Assembly (NCBI GenBank): GCA_001564055.1
Contig: LKNB01000004.1
Coordinates: 40,102 to 104,101, forward strand
Direction: 5' to 3'
Length of the DNA stretch: 64,000 nucleotides
DNA from: Rhodothermaceae bacterium Tc-Br11_B2g6_7
Lineage (GTDB): Bacteria > Bacteroidota > Rhodothermia > Rhodothermales > Salinibacteraceae
Shown one piece after another: positions 16,474 to 26,007 of this stretch. The notes under the pieces are model-generated. The model did not search any database. It worked only from the letters and a program-made list of their open reading frames with translations, and had not been told where the DNA came from. Numbering within the stretch: position 1 is the first letter of the stretch; each line of letters opens with the position of its first letter. The translations under genes were made by a program, and so were the position numbers.

Positions 16474-19077
16474 ATGGCTTCTTGGATTACCCTCAAGTTT
16501 GGCGGCACCAGCGTGTCGACGCGCGACCGCTGGGACACCATCGCGGAAGTAGCCCGTGATCACCGTGATCGCGGCCACCGCGTGCTGATGGTCTGCTCGG
16601 CGCTGGCCGGCATTTCGGATAAGCTGGAGGCCCTGCTGGAGGCCAGCCTCGACGGGGGACACGAGCCGCTGCTTGCCGATATCGAACGCCAGCACCGGGA
16701 GCTGGCGCAAGCCCTCGGCATGGACGGCGGCCGGCTGCTGGCCGACCACTTCGCGTTGCTGGAGCGGCTGGCGCACGGCGCCTCGCTCATCCGCGAGACG
16801 AGCCCCCGCCTGAAGGCCCGCGTAATGGCCATGGGCGAGTTGATGTCGACCACGCTCGGCGCAGCATTTCTTGAGCAGCAAGCCTTGACCACCACCTGGG
16901 AAGACGCCCGCGCCCTGCTGCAGGCCCAGCCGAGCGACCAAGACGTGCCGGTGCGGCACTACCTCAACGCTCGCTGTGGAACAGCCGCGGATCCCGACCT
17001 ACAGGCCCACCTTGAGGCCCATGGTACGGACGTGGTGCTGACGCAGGGCTTCATCGCGCGGGACGCCAACGATGATACGGTCCTGCTCGGGCGCGGCGGC
17101 TCGGACACCTCGGCGGCCTATCTGGCTGCCCGCGTCCAGGCCGAACGCCTGGAGATCTGGACGGACGTGCCCGGCCTCTTCACCGCCAACCCGCACCAGA
17201 TCCCCTCTGCACGCCTGCTGCGCTCGCTGGGGTACGACGAAGCGCAGGAGCTGGCAACCATGGGCGCCAAGGTGCTGCACCCCCGCTCCGTAGACCCCGT
17301 CCGCCGTCACCAGATTCCGCTCCACATCCGCTCCACCGCAGCGCCCGACACGCAGGGCACTATCATCGCGCCCGACGTGCCGGACGTCGGCGCGCAGGTA
17401 AAGGCCCTGTCTGTGAAGTCAGGCGTGACGCTTATCGCCATGGACACGCTCGGCATGTGGCAGCAGGTCGGCTTCCTGGCCGATGCCTTCGCCGTCTTCA
17501 AAGAGCACGGGCTGTCGGTCGACCTGGTAGCCACCTCCGAAACGAACGTGACGGTATCGCTCGATCCGTCGGCGAACGCGCTCGACCCGGGCACCATCCA
17601 GGCCCTGCTGGATGACCTCAACACGTTTTGCACCGCAAGGGAGATTGGGCCTTGTGCTGTACTCAGCCTGGTGGGCCGGAATATTCGCTCGCTGCTGAAT
17701 GAACTGGCGCCCGTGTTTGAGGCGTTTGACGAGCAGCAGGTCTATCTCGTCTCGCAGGCCGCAAGCGACCTCAACCTTACCTTTACCGTGAACGAGGATC
17801 AGGCGCCCCGCCTCCTGCGCAAGCTACACGCGCAGCTGTTCGACACGCGCGGGCCCGACGACCTGCTGGGGCCCTCCTGGCGCGAGCTGTTTGGCGAGCT
17901 GCCCGATGCCGCTACCGGCCCCGCCCGCTGGTGGCGCGAACGGCGCGAGGAGCTCCTCACGCTGGCCGCCCACGAGAGCCCGTGCTATGTCTACGACACA
18001 GATACGCTGCACGCTGCCGTCGATACACTTGAAGACCTGAGCCTCATCGGCCGCCGCTTCTATGCCATCAAGGCGAACGCTCACCCCGACGTGCTGCGCC
18101 TGTTTGAGCAGCGCGGCCTCGGGTTTGAGTGCGTCTCGCCGGGGGAAGTGGACCACGTCTTCGCGCTGTTTCCCGACATTGACCCGGGGCGGGTGCTGTT
18201 CACGCCTAACTTTGCCGCACGTGAAGAATATGCCGCGGCGTTTGCGCGAGGCATCCATGTCACCCTGGATAACGTGCACGCGCTCGAATCGTGGGGCGCG
18301 GTGTTTGAAGGGCAGGACATCTTTATCCGTGTAGATCCGGGCCGTGGCCATGGGCACCATCGGCACGTGCGCACCGCCGGCGCTCAGTCGAAGTTTGGCG
18401 TATCCCCGCCCGACCTGGACCGCATGCTGGCGCGTGCGGAGGCGCTGAACGTCCGCGTGGTGGGCCTGCACGCGCACCTGGGCAGCGGCATTCGCACCCC
18501 GGAAGCATGGTCGGATACGGCCCTCTTTCTGGCATCCATTGCAGAGCAGATCCCTACAGCGCGCATCCTCAACCTGGGCGGCGGACTAAGCGTGCCGGAG
18601 CGGCCCGGCGCACTTCCGCTGGACCTTAAGGCATTCAGCGCGCAACTCGATAGCTTCTCCCGCGCCTATCCCGACTATGAGCTGTGGATCGAACCCGGGC
18701 GCTTTCTGGTGTCGGAGGCCGGTGTCCTGCTCGCCCGCGTAACACAGACCAAGCGGAAGGGCGAGGTGCGCTATGTGGGCGTCGAGACGGGCATGAACTC
18801 GCTGATCCGCCCGGCCCTCTACGGTGCGTACCACCAGATCCTCAACCTGACGAAGCTGGACGAGGCGCCTACCCTGACCGCGGAGGTGGTTGGACCGATT
18901 TGCGAGACCGGTGACGTGCTGGGCCACAGCCGCCGCCTGCCCCCGACCGACGAGGGCGACGTGCTGCTGGTGGCTACCGCTGGCGCTTACGGGCGCGTGA
19001 TGAGCTCACACTACAACCTGCGGCCGCCGGCCTCCGAACACGTGCTGGCGTCTCGAACGGAAGAAGCGACGGTGTAG
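16474..19077 (+). CDS. Bifunctional aspartokinase / diaminopimelate decarboxylase
   Basis: An 867-residue fusion carrying the first and last steps of the lysine branch. Residues 1-470: aspartate kinase with the substrate opening KFGGTSVSTRDRW, then the LGRGGSDTSAAYLAARV block and ACT-type regulatory domains (VKALSVKSGVTLI, then ILSLVGRNIRS-type). Residues about 480-867: fold type III PLP decarboxylase with the cofactor lysine in FYAIKAN (Lys533), the NLGGGLSVPE glycine stretch, the GRFLVSEAGVLLARV block and a CETGD motif near the end. Such LysC-LysA fusions are known in a few lineages (for example Xanthomonas). The cupredoxin gene follows, unrelated. Upstream gap is AT-rich, a likely promoter. 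Confidence 0.95.
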   Translation: MASWITLKFGGTSVSTRDRWDTIAEVARDHRDRGHRVLMVCSALAGISDKLEALLEASLDGGHEPLLADIERQHRELAQALGMDGGRLLADHFALLERLAHGASLIRETSPRLKARVMAMGELMSTTLGAAFLEQQALTTTWEDARALLQAQPSDQDVPVRHYLNARCGTAADPDLQAHLEAHGTDVVLTQGFIARDANDDTVLLGRGGSDTSAAYLAARVQAERLEIWTDVPGLFTANPHQIPSARLLRSLGYDEAQELATMGAKVLHPRSVDPVRRHQIPLHIRSTAAPDTQGTIIAPDVPDVGAQVKALSVKSGVTLIAMDTLGMWQQVGFLADAFAVFKEHGLSVDLVATSETNVTVSLDPSANALDPGTIQALLDDLNTFCTAREIGPCAVLSLVGRNIRSLLNELAPVFEAFDEQQVYLVSQAASDLNLTFTVNEDQAPRLLRKLHAQLFDTRGPDDLLGPSWRELFGELPDAATGPARWWRERREELLTLAAHESPCYVYDTDTLHAAVDTLEDLSLIGRRFYAIKANAHPDVLRLFEQRGLGFECVSPGEVDHVFALFPDIDPGRVLFTPNFAAREEYAAAFARGIHVTLDNVHALESWGAVFEGQDIFIRVDPGRGHGHHRHVRTAGAQSKFGVSPPDLDRMLARAEALNVRVVGLHAHLGSGIRTPEAWSDTALFLASIAEQIPTARILNLGGGLSVPERPGALPLDLKAFSAQLDSFSRAYPDYELWIEPGRFLVSEAGVLLARVTQTKRKGEVRYVGVETGMNSLIRPALYGAYHQILNLTKLDEAPTLTAEVVGPICETGDVLGHSRRLPPTDEGDVLLVATAGAYGRVMSSHYNLRPPASEHVLASRTEEATV

Positions 19078-19181
19078 AACAGGATGCGGCAGGGGCCTGG
19101 GGCCAAGAAGCGTAACGGCGTGCCTGCCGAGCGCAACCAAAGAGCTACACGTCCCTGCTCACGCTTCAGCCCACTGCTTTC

Positions 19182-19664
19182 ATGCCCTATCGTGTACTCG
19201 CTTCCGTCCTGACCCTCGCACTTCTGCTTGCAGCCTGCGCCGAAGCCACCTCCGACGACGACTACGCTGCCACGCACCGCGCGCAGGACGTCCACCTGAC
19301 GCCGGATGGTAACACGATGCAATATGCCCAGACGGCGTTTAGCGTCAAGGCAGGTTCCACTGTCACCCTGACGTTCGAGAACACGGCCACCAGTTCGGCG
19401 ATGGTGCACAACGTGGTCCTTCTGACGACCGATGACGACGCTGACCTTCAGCGTGTGTCGCAGGCGGGTATGCAAGCCGGCGTAGACAGCGATTACGTTC
19501 CCGAGGACGACGCCATTCATGCGGCAACGCCGCTCGCGCAGCCCGGCGAAACGGTCAGCATCACGTTTACGGCCCCACAGGAGCCCGGCGCGTATCGCTA
19601 TTTCTGCACCTTCCCCGGGCATGCCAGCATGATGCAGGGCACCATGCTGGTGGAGGAATCCTGA
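19182..19664 (+). CDS. Blue-copper (azurin/auracyanin-like) lipoprotein
   Basis: A 160-residue secreted lipoprotein (lipobox LLAAC) with one plastocyanin/azurin-type cupredoxin domain. The four copper ligands can all be located: His in SAMVHNVVLL (first ligand), then Cys-His-Met in YFCTFPGHASMMQG. This full type I site predicts a single-electron carrier at the outer face of a membrane, as with auracyanin in Chloroflexi or azurin-like proteins in Bacteroidota respiratory chains. It is convergent with the following lipoprotein gene, ending 19 bp from it. Confidence 0.9.
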   Translation: MPYRVLASVLTLALLLAACAEATSDDDYAATHRAQDVHLTPDGNTMQYAQTAFSVKAGSTVTLTFENTATSSAMVHNVVLLTTDDDADLQRVSQAGMQAGVDSDYVPEDDAIHAATPLAQPGETVSITFTAPQEPGAYRYFCTFPGHASMMQGTMLVEES

Positions 19665-19683
19665 GGGAGCGGTCCTTGCTACG

Positions 19684-20592
19684 CTACTCCGGACGCACGA
19701 ATCGGGCGCCTTCCGGTGCTTCCAGCCGGGCGCGATCAAAGGGCCGCGTGAAGGAGAGGCTGTCGGCGAAAGCCTCGTTTTTGAATGCTCCCCGCTCCCC
19801 ATCCGCGGTGAAGTCATACCCTCGGTAGGTGGTCGCCGTCATAAGCCCGTCCACCGTCACCAAATCCTCGTAGAAGAGTAGCGTTTCCGGGAGATCCGCA
19901 TTCGGCGGCACATCGCGGCCATACGAGACCGTGTAGCGAATCGCATCCACCTGTCCCGTTTCTGGGTGAACATACAGCGTGTAGGAGTCGCCCGGCGAAG
20001 CGCCTACGTCCGCTCCGAAATAGGTCCGCACCATCTCATAGGTGGTGCCGTTCAGCTCTTCATCTGGCAGAAGCTCATAGTTTACGCCCGGGTCAGCCAG
20101 CACGAAAGGGATTTGCTGAAAGTAGTACCCCGAAATCCCCCAGAATGCAGGATTCGGCCGCTCGATGTCTTCCGGGTAGATCCAGGCCTCCTGCCCATCC
20201 CAGGCAAACCGGGCCTCGACCGTGTCTGGATCCTCGTACGATCCCGTCACCAGCAGGTCGTGGTACACATCCCGCGTCTGGTTGTCTGCTACAAGGAATG
20301 AGGTGAAGCGCAGATCGGCATCCGCATTGGCATACTCCCACGTATAGGAACTCGTGGGGGCGCGGTACCAGGCTTCCAACCCACCATGTGCATCAATCAC
20401 GCGCTGCACCAGCTCGCCCCCCTCGCTTTGACTGAGGCGCTCGGTGGCCTCTGCCACCTGCTGCTCAATGGCCCCGGCGACCTGCGCTTCTTCGGTGGGC
20501 GCCTCCGGCGATTCACATGCTGCCAGTGCAAGAAGAAAGACGAGTAGTAGCGGAGCAGAACGGGTCCAGCAGGAGCATGGCAACGCAGGCAT
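19684..20592 (-). CDS. DUF6503-like lipoprotein
   Basis: A 302-residue lipoprotein; signal ends LLALAACESPEAP (lipobox LAAC), start ATG at 20592 preferred over a TTG upstream. After a short helical linker it has a beta-rich domain with the AHGGLEAWYRA opening and alternating strands (YEYANADADLRFTSFLVADN-type), as in DUF6503 proteins, which resemble LolA/LolB-like beta-sandwiches for hydrophobic ligands. Function not established. The cupredoxin gene is convergent. Confidence 0.75.
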   Translation of the reverse strand: MPALPCSCWTRSAPLLLVFLLALAACESPEAPTEEAQVAGAIEQQVAEATERLSQSEGGELVQRVIDAHGGLEAWYRAPTSSYTWEYANADADLRFTSFLVADNQTRDVYHDLLVTGSYEDPDTVEARFAWDGQEAWIYPEDIERPNPAFWGISGYYFQQIPFVLADPGVNYELLPDEELNGTTYEMVRTYFGADVGASPGDSYTLYVHPETGQVDAIRYTVSYGRDVPPNADLPETLLFYEDLVTVDGLMTATTYRGYDFTADGERGAFKNEAFADSLSFTRPFDRARLEAPEGARFVRPE

Positions 20593-20807
20593 ACGCACAG
20601 ACAAGAGAGGTCAATAAAAAGATAGTGATCGCAATTTCTTTTGTGTCAATGGAAGCGCGCACGTTACGAGATTCAGCAGCAGAGGCCGGCGGTACCTGTT
20701 ACGATGCGTGGTTGCTTGTCCAGATGGCTTGCGCACGCCGCGCGAAGTCGCTATCCTATGCCTTACACTGCCGCGAAGGACTTTATCATTGACCCCACCT
20801 CCCGTTC

Positions 20808-23396
20808 ATGATGCAGCGATACCGTATTCTCCTTCTTTCCCTTCTCTTTCTGGCAGCTCCGCTGGCTGCTGAGGCGCAGGTCCCGACCTTTGAAGAAGTC
20901 GCAGGCCACGCCTTTGGCGAGCGCATCACGCAGGCCTACCAGATGCAGCAGTACCTGCAGGCGGTAGCCGACGCCTCCGACCGCGTGGTCGTTGAGCAGA
21001 TCGGTACCTCATGGCAGGGCCGCCCGCTGATGCACGCCATCGTCACCTCCCCCGAGAACCACGCCCGGCTGGACGCCATCAAGGCCAACGCGCAGCGCCT
21101 CGGCGATCCGCGCGGCCTCTCCGATACCGATGCCGAGCGCCTCTTCAACGAGCAGCCGGCTATCTTCTGGTACGGCGGCTCCATCCACGGCTTTGAGCTC
21201 TCCGGCACGGAGGGCGGCCTCAAGATGCTGGAGCGCCTCACCACTCAGGATGATGCCGACACGCAGCGGATCCTCGAAAATACGGTCGTCATTATCGACC
21301 CGATCCTTAACCCGGACGGCCGCGATGCCTTCGCCTACCATAACCATGACCGCGTGGGACAGGAGGCTAATCCGGATAATCAGGACTGGTCGAACGACTT
21401 TACCTCCTGGGAGGCCCTGAAATACCGCACCAGCCATTACTTCTTCGATATCAACCGCGACTGGTTCGCCCACACGCACCGCGAGACGCAGGCCCGCGTG
21501 CCGGTGCTACAGGAATGGCGCCCCCAGGCTGGCATAGATGCCCACGAGATGGGCGCCAATGTGGAGTTCTACGTGGATCCGCCCACCGACCCGGTCGGGC
21601 CGTTCTTTCCGAACTACGCAACGGAGTGGTTTGAGCGCTTTGGCGAGGCGCATGCGCAGGGCTTTGACGCTCGTGGCGTGGATTACATGACGCGCGAACG
21701 TTTCAACTACTTTTACCCGGCCTACACCACGTCCTACCTGAGCTATCAGGGCGCCGTGGGCATGCTCTACGAGCAGGGCAGCAGCCGCGGACTGGCCCTC
21801 ACGCGCCCCGATGGTACGGTGCGCACGCTCGAAGATGCGCTCATGAACCAGTACACCGCGTTTGAGGCGGCGCTGGTGCTGACGGCCAATGAGCGGGAGG
21901 CCCTCCTGCGCGACTACGTGGCGGCTCACCGCGACGCTATTGCCGACGGTGAGCAGGGCACGCGGCGCTATGTGCTCCCGGCTGATGGCGGGGATCCACT
22001 CATGATCGCGGAGGTCGTCAATCTGCTGCAGCGCAGTGGGGTGGAAGTCAACAGGCTAACAGCGGAGGCTTCGCTACGGGGCGTTACCGACCGCAATGGC
22101 GACTCCGTGGGCAACCGCACGTTTGCCGCCGGAAGCTACGTGATCGACGCCGCCCAGCCGCGTAACCGCTTCATCCGCGTTATGCTGGAGCCGGAAGTGC
22201 CCGTGCCGCAGGACTTCCTGGAAGAGGCCCGTGCCCGCGTCGACCGGGCGGAAAACCCGCGTTTCTACGACATCACGGCTTGGTCATTGCCCCTCTTGTA
22301 TGGCATTGAAGGCTTTAGCAGCACCGATGGACGCGGCCTGGCCTCCCAGCGCGTGGAGGAACCCGTCACGCCCGAGCAGCCGACCTTCGCGCGCGCCCAG
22401 TACGCTTACCTGATCGATGGCACGCAGGTCGCCGGGCTCCCGGCGGTGATCCATCTGAAGAAGCAGGGCTACCGCGTGGCGCTGCTCCAGCATGGCACCC
22501 GCATCCAGGGCCAAGACTATGCGGCGGGCACGGGGATTGTGTACGCTGGCCAGGCGGAGGATAGCGTGCACGACGACGTGCGTGACGTGGCCGACCGGTA
22601 CGCCCTGAGCGTTAGCGGCGTCAACACCGGCCTGGCAGAGGGCGATCGTCCCTCGCTCGGCTCCGGTGATGTCATCTACCTGAAGGAGCCGTCAGTCGCG
22701 ATGCTGGCCGAGGAGCCCATCCAGCCCTATTCGTTTGGCTGGGCCTGGTTTACGCTCGACCAGCAGTACGAGCTGCCGGTGAGTATGCTGCGTGTGCCGT
22801 CCCTCCGCTCCGCCAACCTGAGCGAGTACGACACGATCATTGTGCCGGAGATCTACGGCACCGGCGCCATGGAGCGGCTGGCCGGTGCGGATGGCCTCGA
22901 ACGCCTCGCCCGCTGGGTGCGCGATGGCGGTACGCTCGTGACACTTGGCTCTGGCACCGAGGTGGCGCGCCACCTTGAGCTTATTGCGCTCCGCTCCTGG
23001 TACGACGAGGAGGAGCACGCGGACAGCCTTCGCGTGTCGGTGCCCGGGGCGATGGTCGCCACCTCGCTCGACCGCAACCACTGGCTGACGGCCGGCGTGC
23101 CGGAGGGCTTCCGCGGCCTGACCAACTCGAACCGGCTGTACCTCGCGCCGGAGGGTGCCCCCTCACCGCGGCAGCGCGCCGGCGTAACCTACGCCTCCGG
23201 CAACGACTTTGCCTACAGCGGGCACATGTGGCAGGAGTCGGAAGAGCGGCTTCCCGGCGCGGTCTTCGCCTACGAGGAGCGGGTGGGCAGCGGCCGGGTG
23301 ATTGCGTTTGCTGAAGACATCAACTTCCGCGCGTACTACCGGGGCGGCAACCGCCTCTTCCTGAACGCCGTGCTGGCGGGGCCAAGCGCGCCGTAA
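20808..23396 (+). CDS. Secreted M14 zinc carboxypeptidase-like peptidase
   Basis: An 862-residue exported protein. A signal peptide (MMQRYRILLLSLLFLAAP...AEA) precedes an M14 metallopeptidase domain with zinc ligands in SIHGFELSGTEG (His127, Glu130) and DAHEMGAN (His246); NPDGRDAF and the FDINRDWFAHTHRE loop are family signatures. The final 350 residues after about 510 contain a Rossmann-like GATase-type beta-sheet (LSEYDTIIVPEIYG, LARWVRDGGTLVTLGSGTE) seen as a C-terminal module in such M14 peptidases. Likely periplasmic or secreted exopeptidase. Followed by a strong terminator at 23425. Confidence 0.92.
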   Translation: MMQRYRILLLSLLFLAAPLAAEAQVPTFEEVAGHAFGERITQAYQMQQYLQAVADASDRVVVEQIGTSWQGRPLMHAIVTSPENHARLDAIKANAQRLGDPRGLSDTDAERLFNEQPAIFWYGGSIHGFELSGTEGGLKMLERLTTQDDADTQRILENTVVIIDPILNPDGRDAFAYHNHDRVGQEANPDNQDWSNDFTSWEALKYRTSHYFFDINRDWFAHTHRETQARVPVLQEWRPQAGIDAHEMGANVEFYVDPPTDPVGPFFPNYATEWFERFGEAHAQGFDARGVDYMTRERFNYFYPAYTTSYLSYQGAVGMLYEQGSSRGLALTRPDGTVRTLEDALMNQYTAFEAALVLTANEREALLRDYVAAHRDAIADGEQGTRRYVLPADGGDPLMIAEVVNLLQRSGVEVNRLTAEASLRGVTDRNGDSVGNRTFAAGSYVIDAAQPRNRFIRVMLEPEVPVPQDFLEEARARVDRAENPRFYDITAWSLPLLYGIEGFSSTDGRGLASQRVEEPVTPEQPTFARAQYAYLIDGTQVAGLPAVIHLKKQGYRVALLQHGTRIQGQDYAAGTGIVYAGQAEDSVHDDVRDVADRYALSVSGVNTGLAEGDRPSLGSGDVIYLKEPSVAMLAEEPIQPYSFGWAWFTLDQQYELPVSMLRVPSLRSANLSEYDTIIVPEIYGTGAMERLAGADGLERLARWVRDGGTLVTLGSGTEVARHLELIALRSWYDEEEHADSLRVSVPGAMVATSLDRNHWLTAGVPEGFRGLTNSNRLYLAPEGAPSPRQRAGVTYASGNDFAYSGHMWQESEERLPGAVFAYEERVGSGRVIAFAEDINFRAYYRGGNRLFLNAVLAGPSAP

Positions 23397-23424
23397 ACAC
23401 GCATCGCACATTTGTGTGATATCC

Positions 23425-23460
23425 GAGGGGCCCGCGGTGCATGCCGTGGGCCTCTTTTTT
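23425..23460 (+). terminator. Rho-independent terminator after M14 peptidase gene
   Basis: A GC-rich stem (GAGGGGCCCGCGG with CCGTGGGCCTC, imperfect with one bulge, loop TGCATG) followed by a run of six to seven T from about 23454. Confidence 0.8.
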
Positions 23461-23555
23461 CGTTGCGCGTGCTTCGCACTGTGGCAGCCATTGACCAAAG
23501 CACTCGGCCGTACACCATCGAAAGATGGCCAAACGGATACCCCACACCACGTTTG

Positions 23556-25907
23556 TCACAACCACGAAAGTGATTTAAATCGGAACGCCTTCGCAACCAG
23601 CACTTCGGGTACCTGATAGATGCGGTTGTTGTAGCGTTCCACCGCGTCGTTGTATCCCGTGCGCATGAACGCAACGTCATTCTCCACGTGAACGAGCGCC
23701 TCCATGAGCTCTCCGGTCAACGCGTGTCCTTTTAGCGCCGGGGTGTCCTCAATCCTAAGTTGCAGCTTCTTGCGGGCCTCGGTCCCGGTCTCCAACGCTG
23801 CCTCCTGCGTCACATCAGCAGTCTGCACCGTCCGTAGTTGAGCCAGGGTCTCTTGAATTGACTGCTCATACCCAAGGTACTCCTGCACCGTTGTAGCGAG
23901 GCGCTGAATGAGGTCGTATCGCTTCTTCAGTGCCGCCTCGATATTCGATGCATTGCGCATCGCCCGCTGCTTCAGAAATACAAAGTCGTTGTAGTAGATA
24001 ATTCCCATCACCACAAAGAGATAGGCCATCGAGAGACCGGCGATCGTCAGGTACATCGATGGGCCGACAGGCAGCACGAGACTCGTGCCCCAGATGCCTG
24101 CTACGGTTGTGGCCCAGACGCCAACGCTGAGGAGCCCCACGCCCGCCACAGAAAACTGCTGCTTCAGCGCATCGGCAGACTGCGTGCTGACCACGAAGGG
24201 CACCGCGTCGTCGGTGGTGTCAGCACCAATGAACAGCGCATCGTGCGTTTGGGGATCGATCTGCGCAGTACCCATCACGTACAGCGTCTCACCCGGCGTA
24301 ATGACCGTCTCGACGTGCATCTCTTTGCCGATCTTCTTCTTGGTTTGCTGCGTGCCGTAGATCTCTGCGTTTTTAGGCGAAACCCGTATCCGGCCGCTCT
24401 CGTCGCGGCACCAAAAGTCGTTGCCCTCCTGCGTTCGTCGCTTGCCATCCGACTTTCTATTTTCAGAATGAAGCACCTCGCGCGTGTAGCATACACAGGG
24501 GGTCCTTGAGATGGGTGAGATCAGCAGGTTCGAGTCAATGGCCTCGACGGTTCCCTTCACTTCAGTGAGCCCGTACGCTACTCCGCTGGCAGAGGACGGG
24601 GGTACGTTTTCGATGATGCGACGCCTGCGAATCCGCCGAAAGCCCCAATACGTGCCGAAATAGATGCCAGCCCCGCCAAGTAGCAACGCAAGGGTCGCCG
24701 TTACCCTGTTGGGGCGCGGCGGTGCCACAGAGGCCAGCGTAGTAAGGCGCTCTTCCTCATCTCGTGGTAGCTGAATTGTAGGCAGGGGCGAGAGGCCCAT
24801 CGTGCGCGCAACCGCACGATCGATGAACGGCATGCGCGAGGGGTCTGTGTGCGCCACCGCCTGCGCCATTCGAAAGCGAACGCCGGCAACGCGCTGCCGC
24901 TCCGCATCTGACAGCCTGTCGAATGGAGGCTCGTGCAGCGACCCAATATCGTTTACCGCGCTCACTTCGATGGTGTGGTGACGCAGAATCTGCTGAATGG
25001 CCTGCTCCCCCTGGGTAACCACATGTGTTGCCGACCGGTGGGCCAATTCTATGTCGCTTTTGAGCATCCAAATACCCTGCACACCCATGACGCCAACCAC
25101 GACAGCCGTAGCCCCCACAAGGTAAAAGGCTGTACCGTGTATCAGTAAACGTCCGAACAGGAAGAAGGCCACAAGAAGCAGACAGCCCACACCAAACGCC
25201 ATCAAGAAGCGACTCTGCCCGGCCTTATTTTCACGATAGAAATCAGCGGATGTCTCGAAGGACGAAATCCGGGGACGGTAATCGCCCCTTTCCCGAAACC
25301 CGATGGTGTACGCGCCATCCGATTCCGCCGCATACCCCATCATGTACACCGTGTCGCCCGGGTCAAGGCGGTACTCGGTGTAACGCATCTGCCCCTCTAC
25401 ATGACGGTGCTTAACGGATGCGTTGATCGATGCGCCAGCGGGCACCACCTGAATTCGTCCGGTAGCATCTTCGATCACGAAGTCTTCCACCCGCTCTGAG
25501 CGGGATTCGACGGTGGTCCATGAGTCACCGTCCCGAGCCTGAATCAGATAGCGGTAGTAGACCGCTTCATCGCCCGTGTGGGGAGCACGTAGCAGATCGC
25601 TGCCAGACAGGATGACGCCGGTAACGGCCACCTCTCCTGAAATGAGGGAGGCGATCTCCACATCGGGCGTCCGTTCGGCCTGACGCATCGACTGGATATC
25701 ATTGAGGCTGGTGCCACTGGCTCCGCACCCCGTCATTATCAGCGCAAGGAGCGCCCCATAGATGAACACGCGGCGAAACACCGAGGTCAGCCACGCTGTC
25801 CCGCGTCCGATGAGCGAGGCCAGGAGATAAGCAATCGGGACAATGCTGCATGCTGCAAGAAGCAAACCTCCGAAGAGAAGAATGCCAAGTATGAGAAAAC
25901 CCTCCAT
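23556..25907 (-). CDS. Membrane protein with two GIDE-like domains and a C-terminal LemA domain
   Basis: A 783-residue multi-domain membrane protein. Residues 1-60 hold two hydrophobic helices. About 85-230 is a GIDE-like domain (YYRYLIQ...FVIEDATGRIQVVPAG...RYTEYRLDPGDTVYMMGYA). Two more helices follow at about 233-280, a linker, another helix near 410, then a second GIDE-like domain (about 440-590: CVCYTREVL...DESGRIRVSP...ITPGETLYVMGTA), further helices, and at about 660-783 a complete LemA domain (YYNDFVFLKQRAMRNASNIEAALKKRYDLI...YNDAVERYNNRIYQVPEVLVA). Both domain types usually occur in separate proteins of envelope stress or toxic-anion-type modules. Start at ATG 25907; TTG at 26000 would lengthen the tail without reason. 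Confidence 0.85.
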   Translation of the reverse strand: MEGFLILGILLFGGLLLAACSIVPIAYLLASLIGRGTAWLTSVFRRVFIYGALLALIMTGCGASGTSLNDIQSMRQAERTPDVEIASLISGEVAVTGVILSGSDLLRAPHTGDEAVYYRYLIQARDGDSWTTVESRSERVEDFVIEDATGRIQVVPAGASINASVKHRHVEGQMRYTEYRLDPGDTVYMMGYAAESDGAYTIGFRERGDYRPRISSFETSADFYRENKAGQSRFLMAFGVGCLLLVAFFLFGRLLIHGTAFYLVGATAVVVGVMGVQGIWMLKSDIELAHRSATHVVTQGEQAIQQILRHHTIEVSAVNDIGSLHEPPFDRLSDAERQRVAGVRFRMAQAVAHTDPSRMPFIDRAVARTMGLSPLPTIQLPRDEEERLTTLASVAPPRPNRVTATLALLLGGAGIYFGTYWGFRRIRRRRIIENVPPSSASGVAYGLTEVKGTVEAIDSNLLISPISRTPCVCYTREVLHSENRKSDGKRRTQEGNDFWCRDESGRIRVSPKNAEIYGTQQTKKKIGKEMHVETVITPGETLYVMGTAQIDPQTHDALFIGADTTDDAVPFVVSTQSADALKQQFSVAGVGLLSVGVWATTVAGIWGTSLVLPVGPSMYLTIAGLSMAYLFVVMGIIYYNDFVFLKQRAMRNASNIEAALKKRYDLIQRLATTVQEYLGYEQSIQETLAQLRTVQTADVTQEAALETGTEARKKLQLRIEDTPALKGHALTGELMEALVHVENDVAFMRTGYNDAVERYNNRIYQVPEVLVAKAFRFKSLSWL

Positions 25908-26007
25908 GAGCGGTATGTTAAGCGAGGCGACGGCGAACGCCCCGGTGGTGGGGATAGCGTGAACACCAAGTACGCGCAGTAGTCCCGGAAAAGCGGCCAA
26001 CCAAGTG

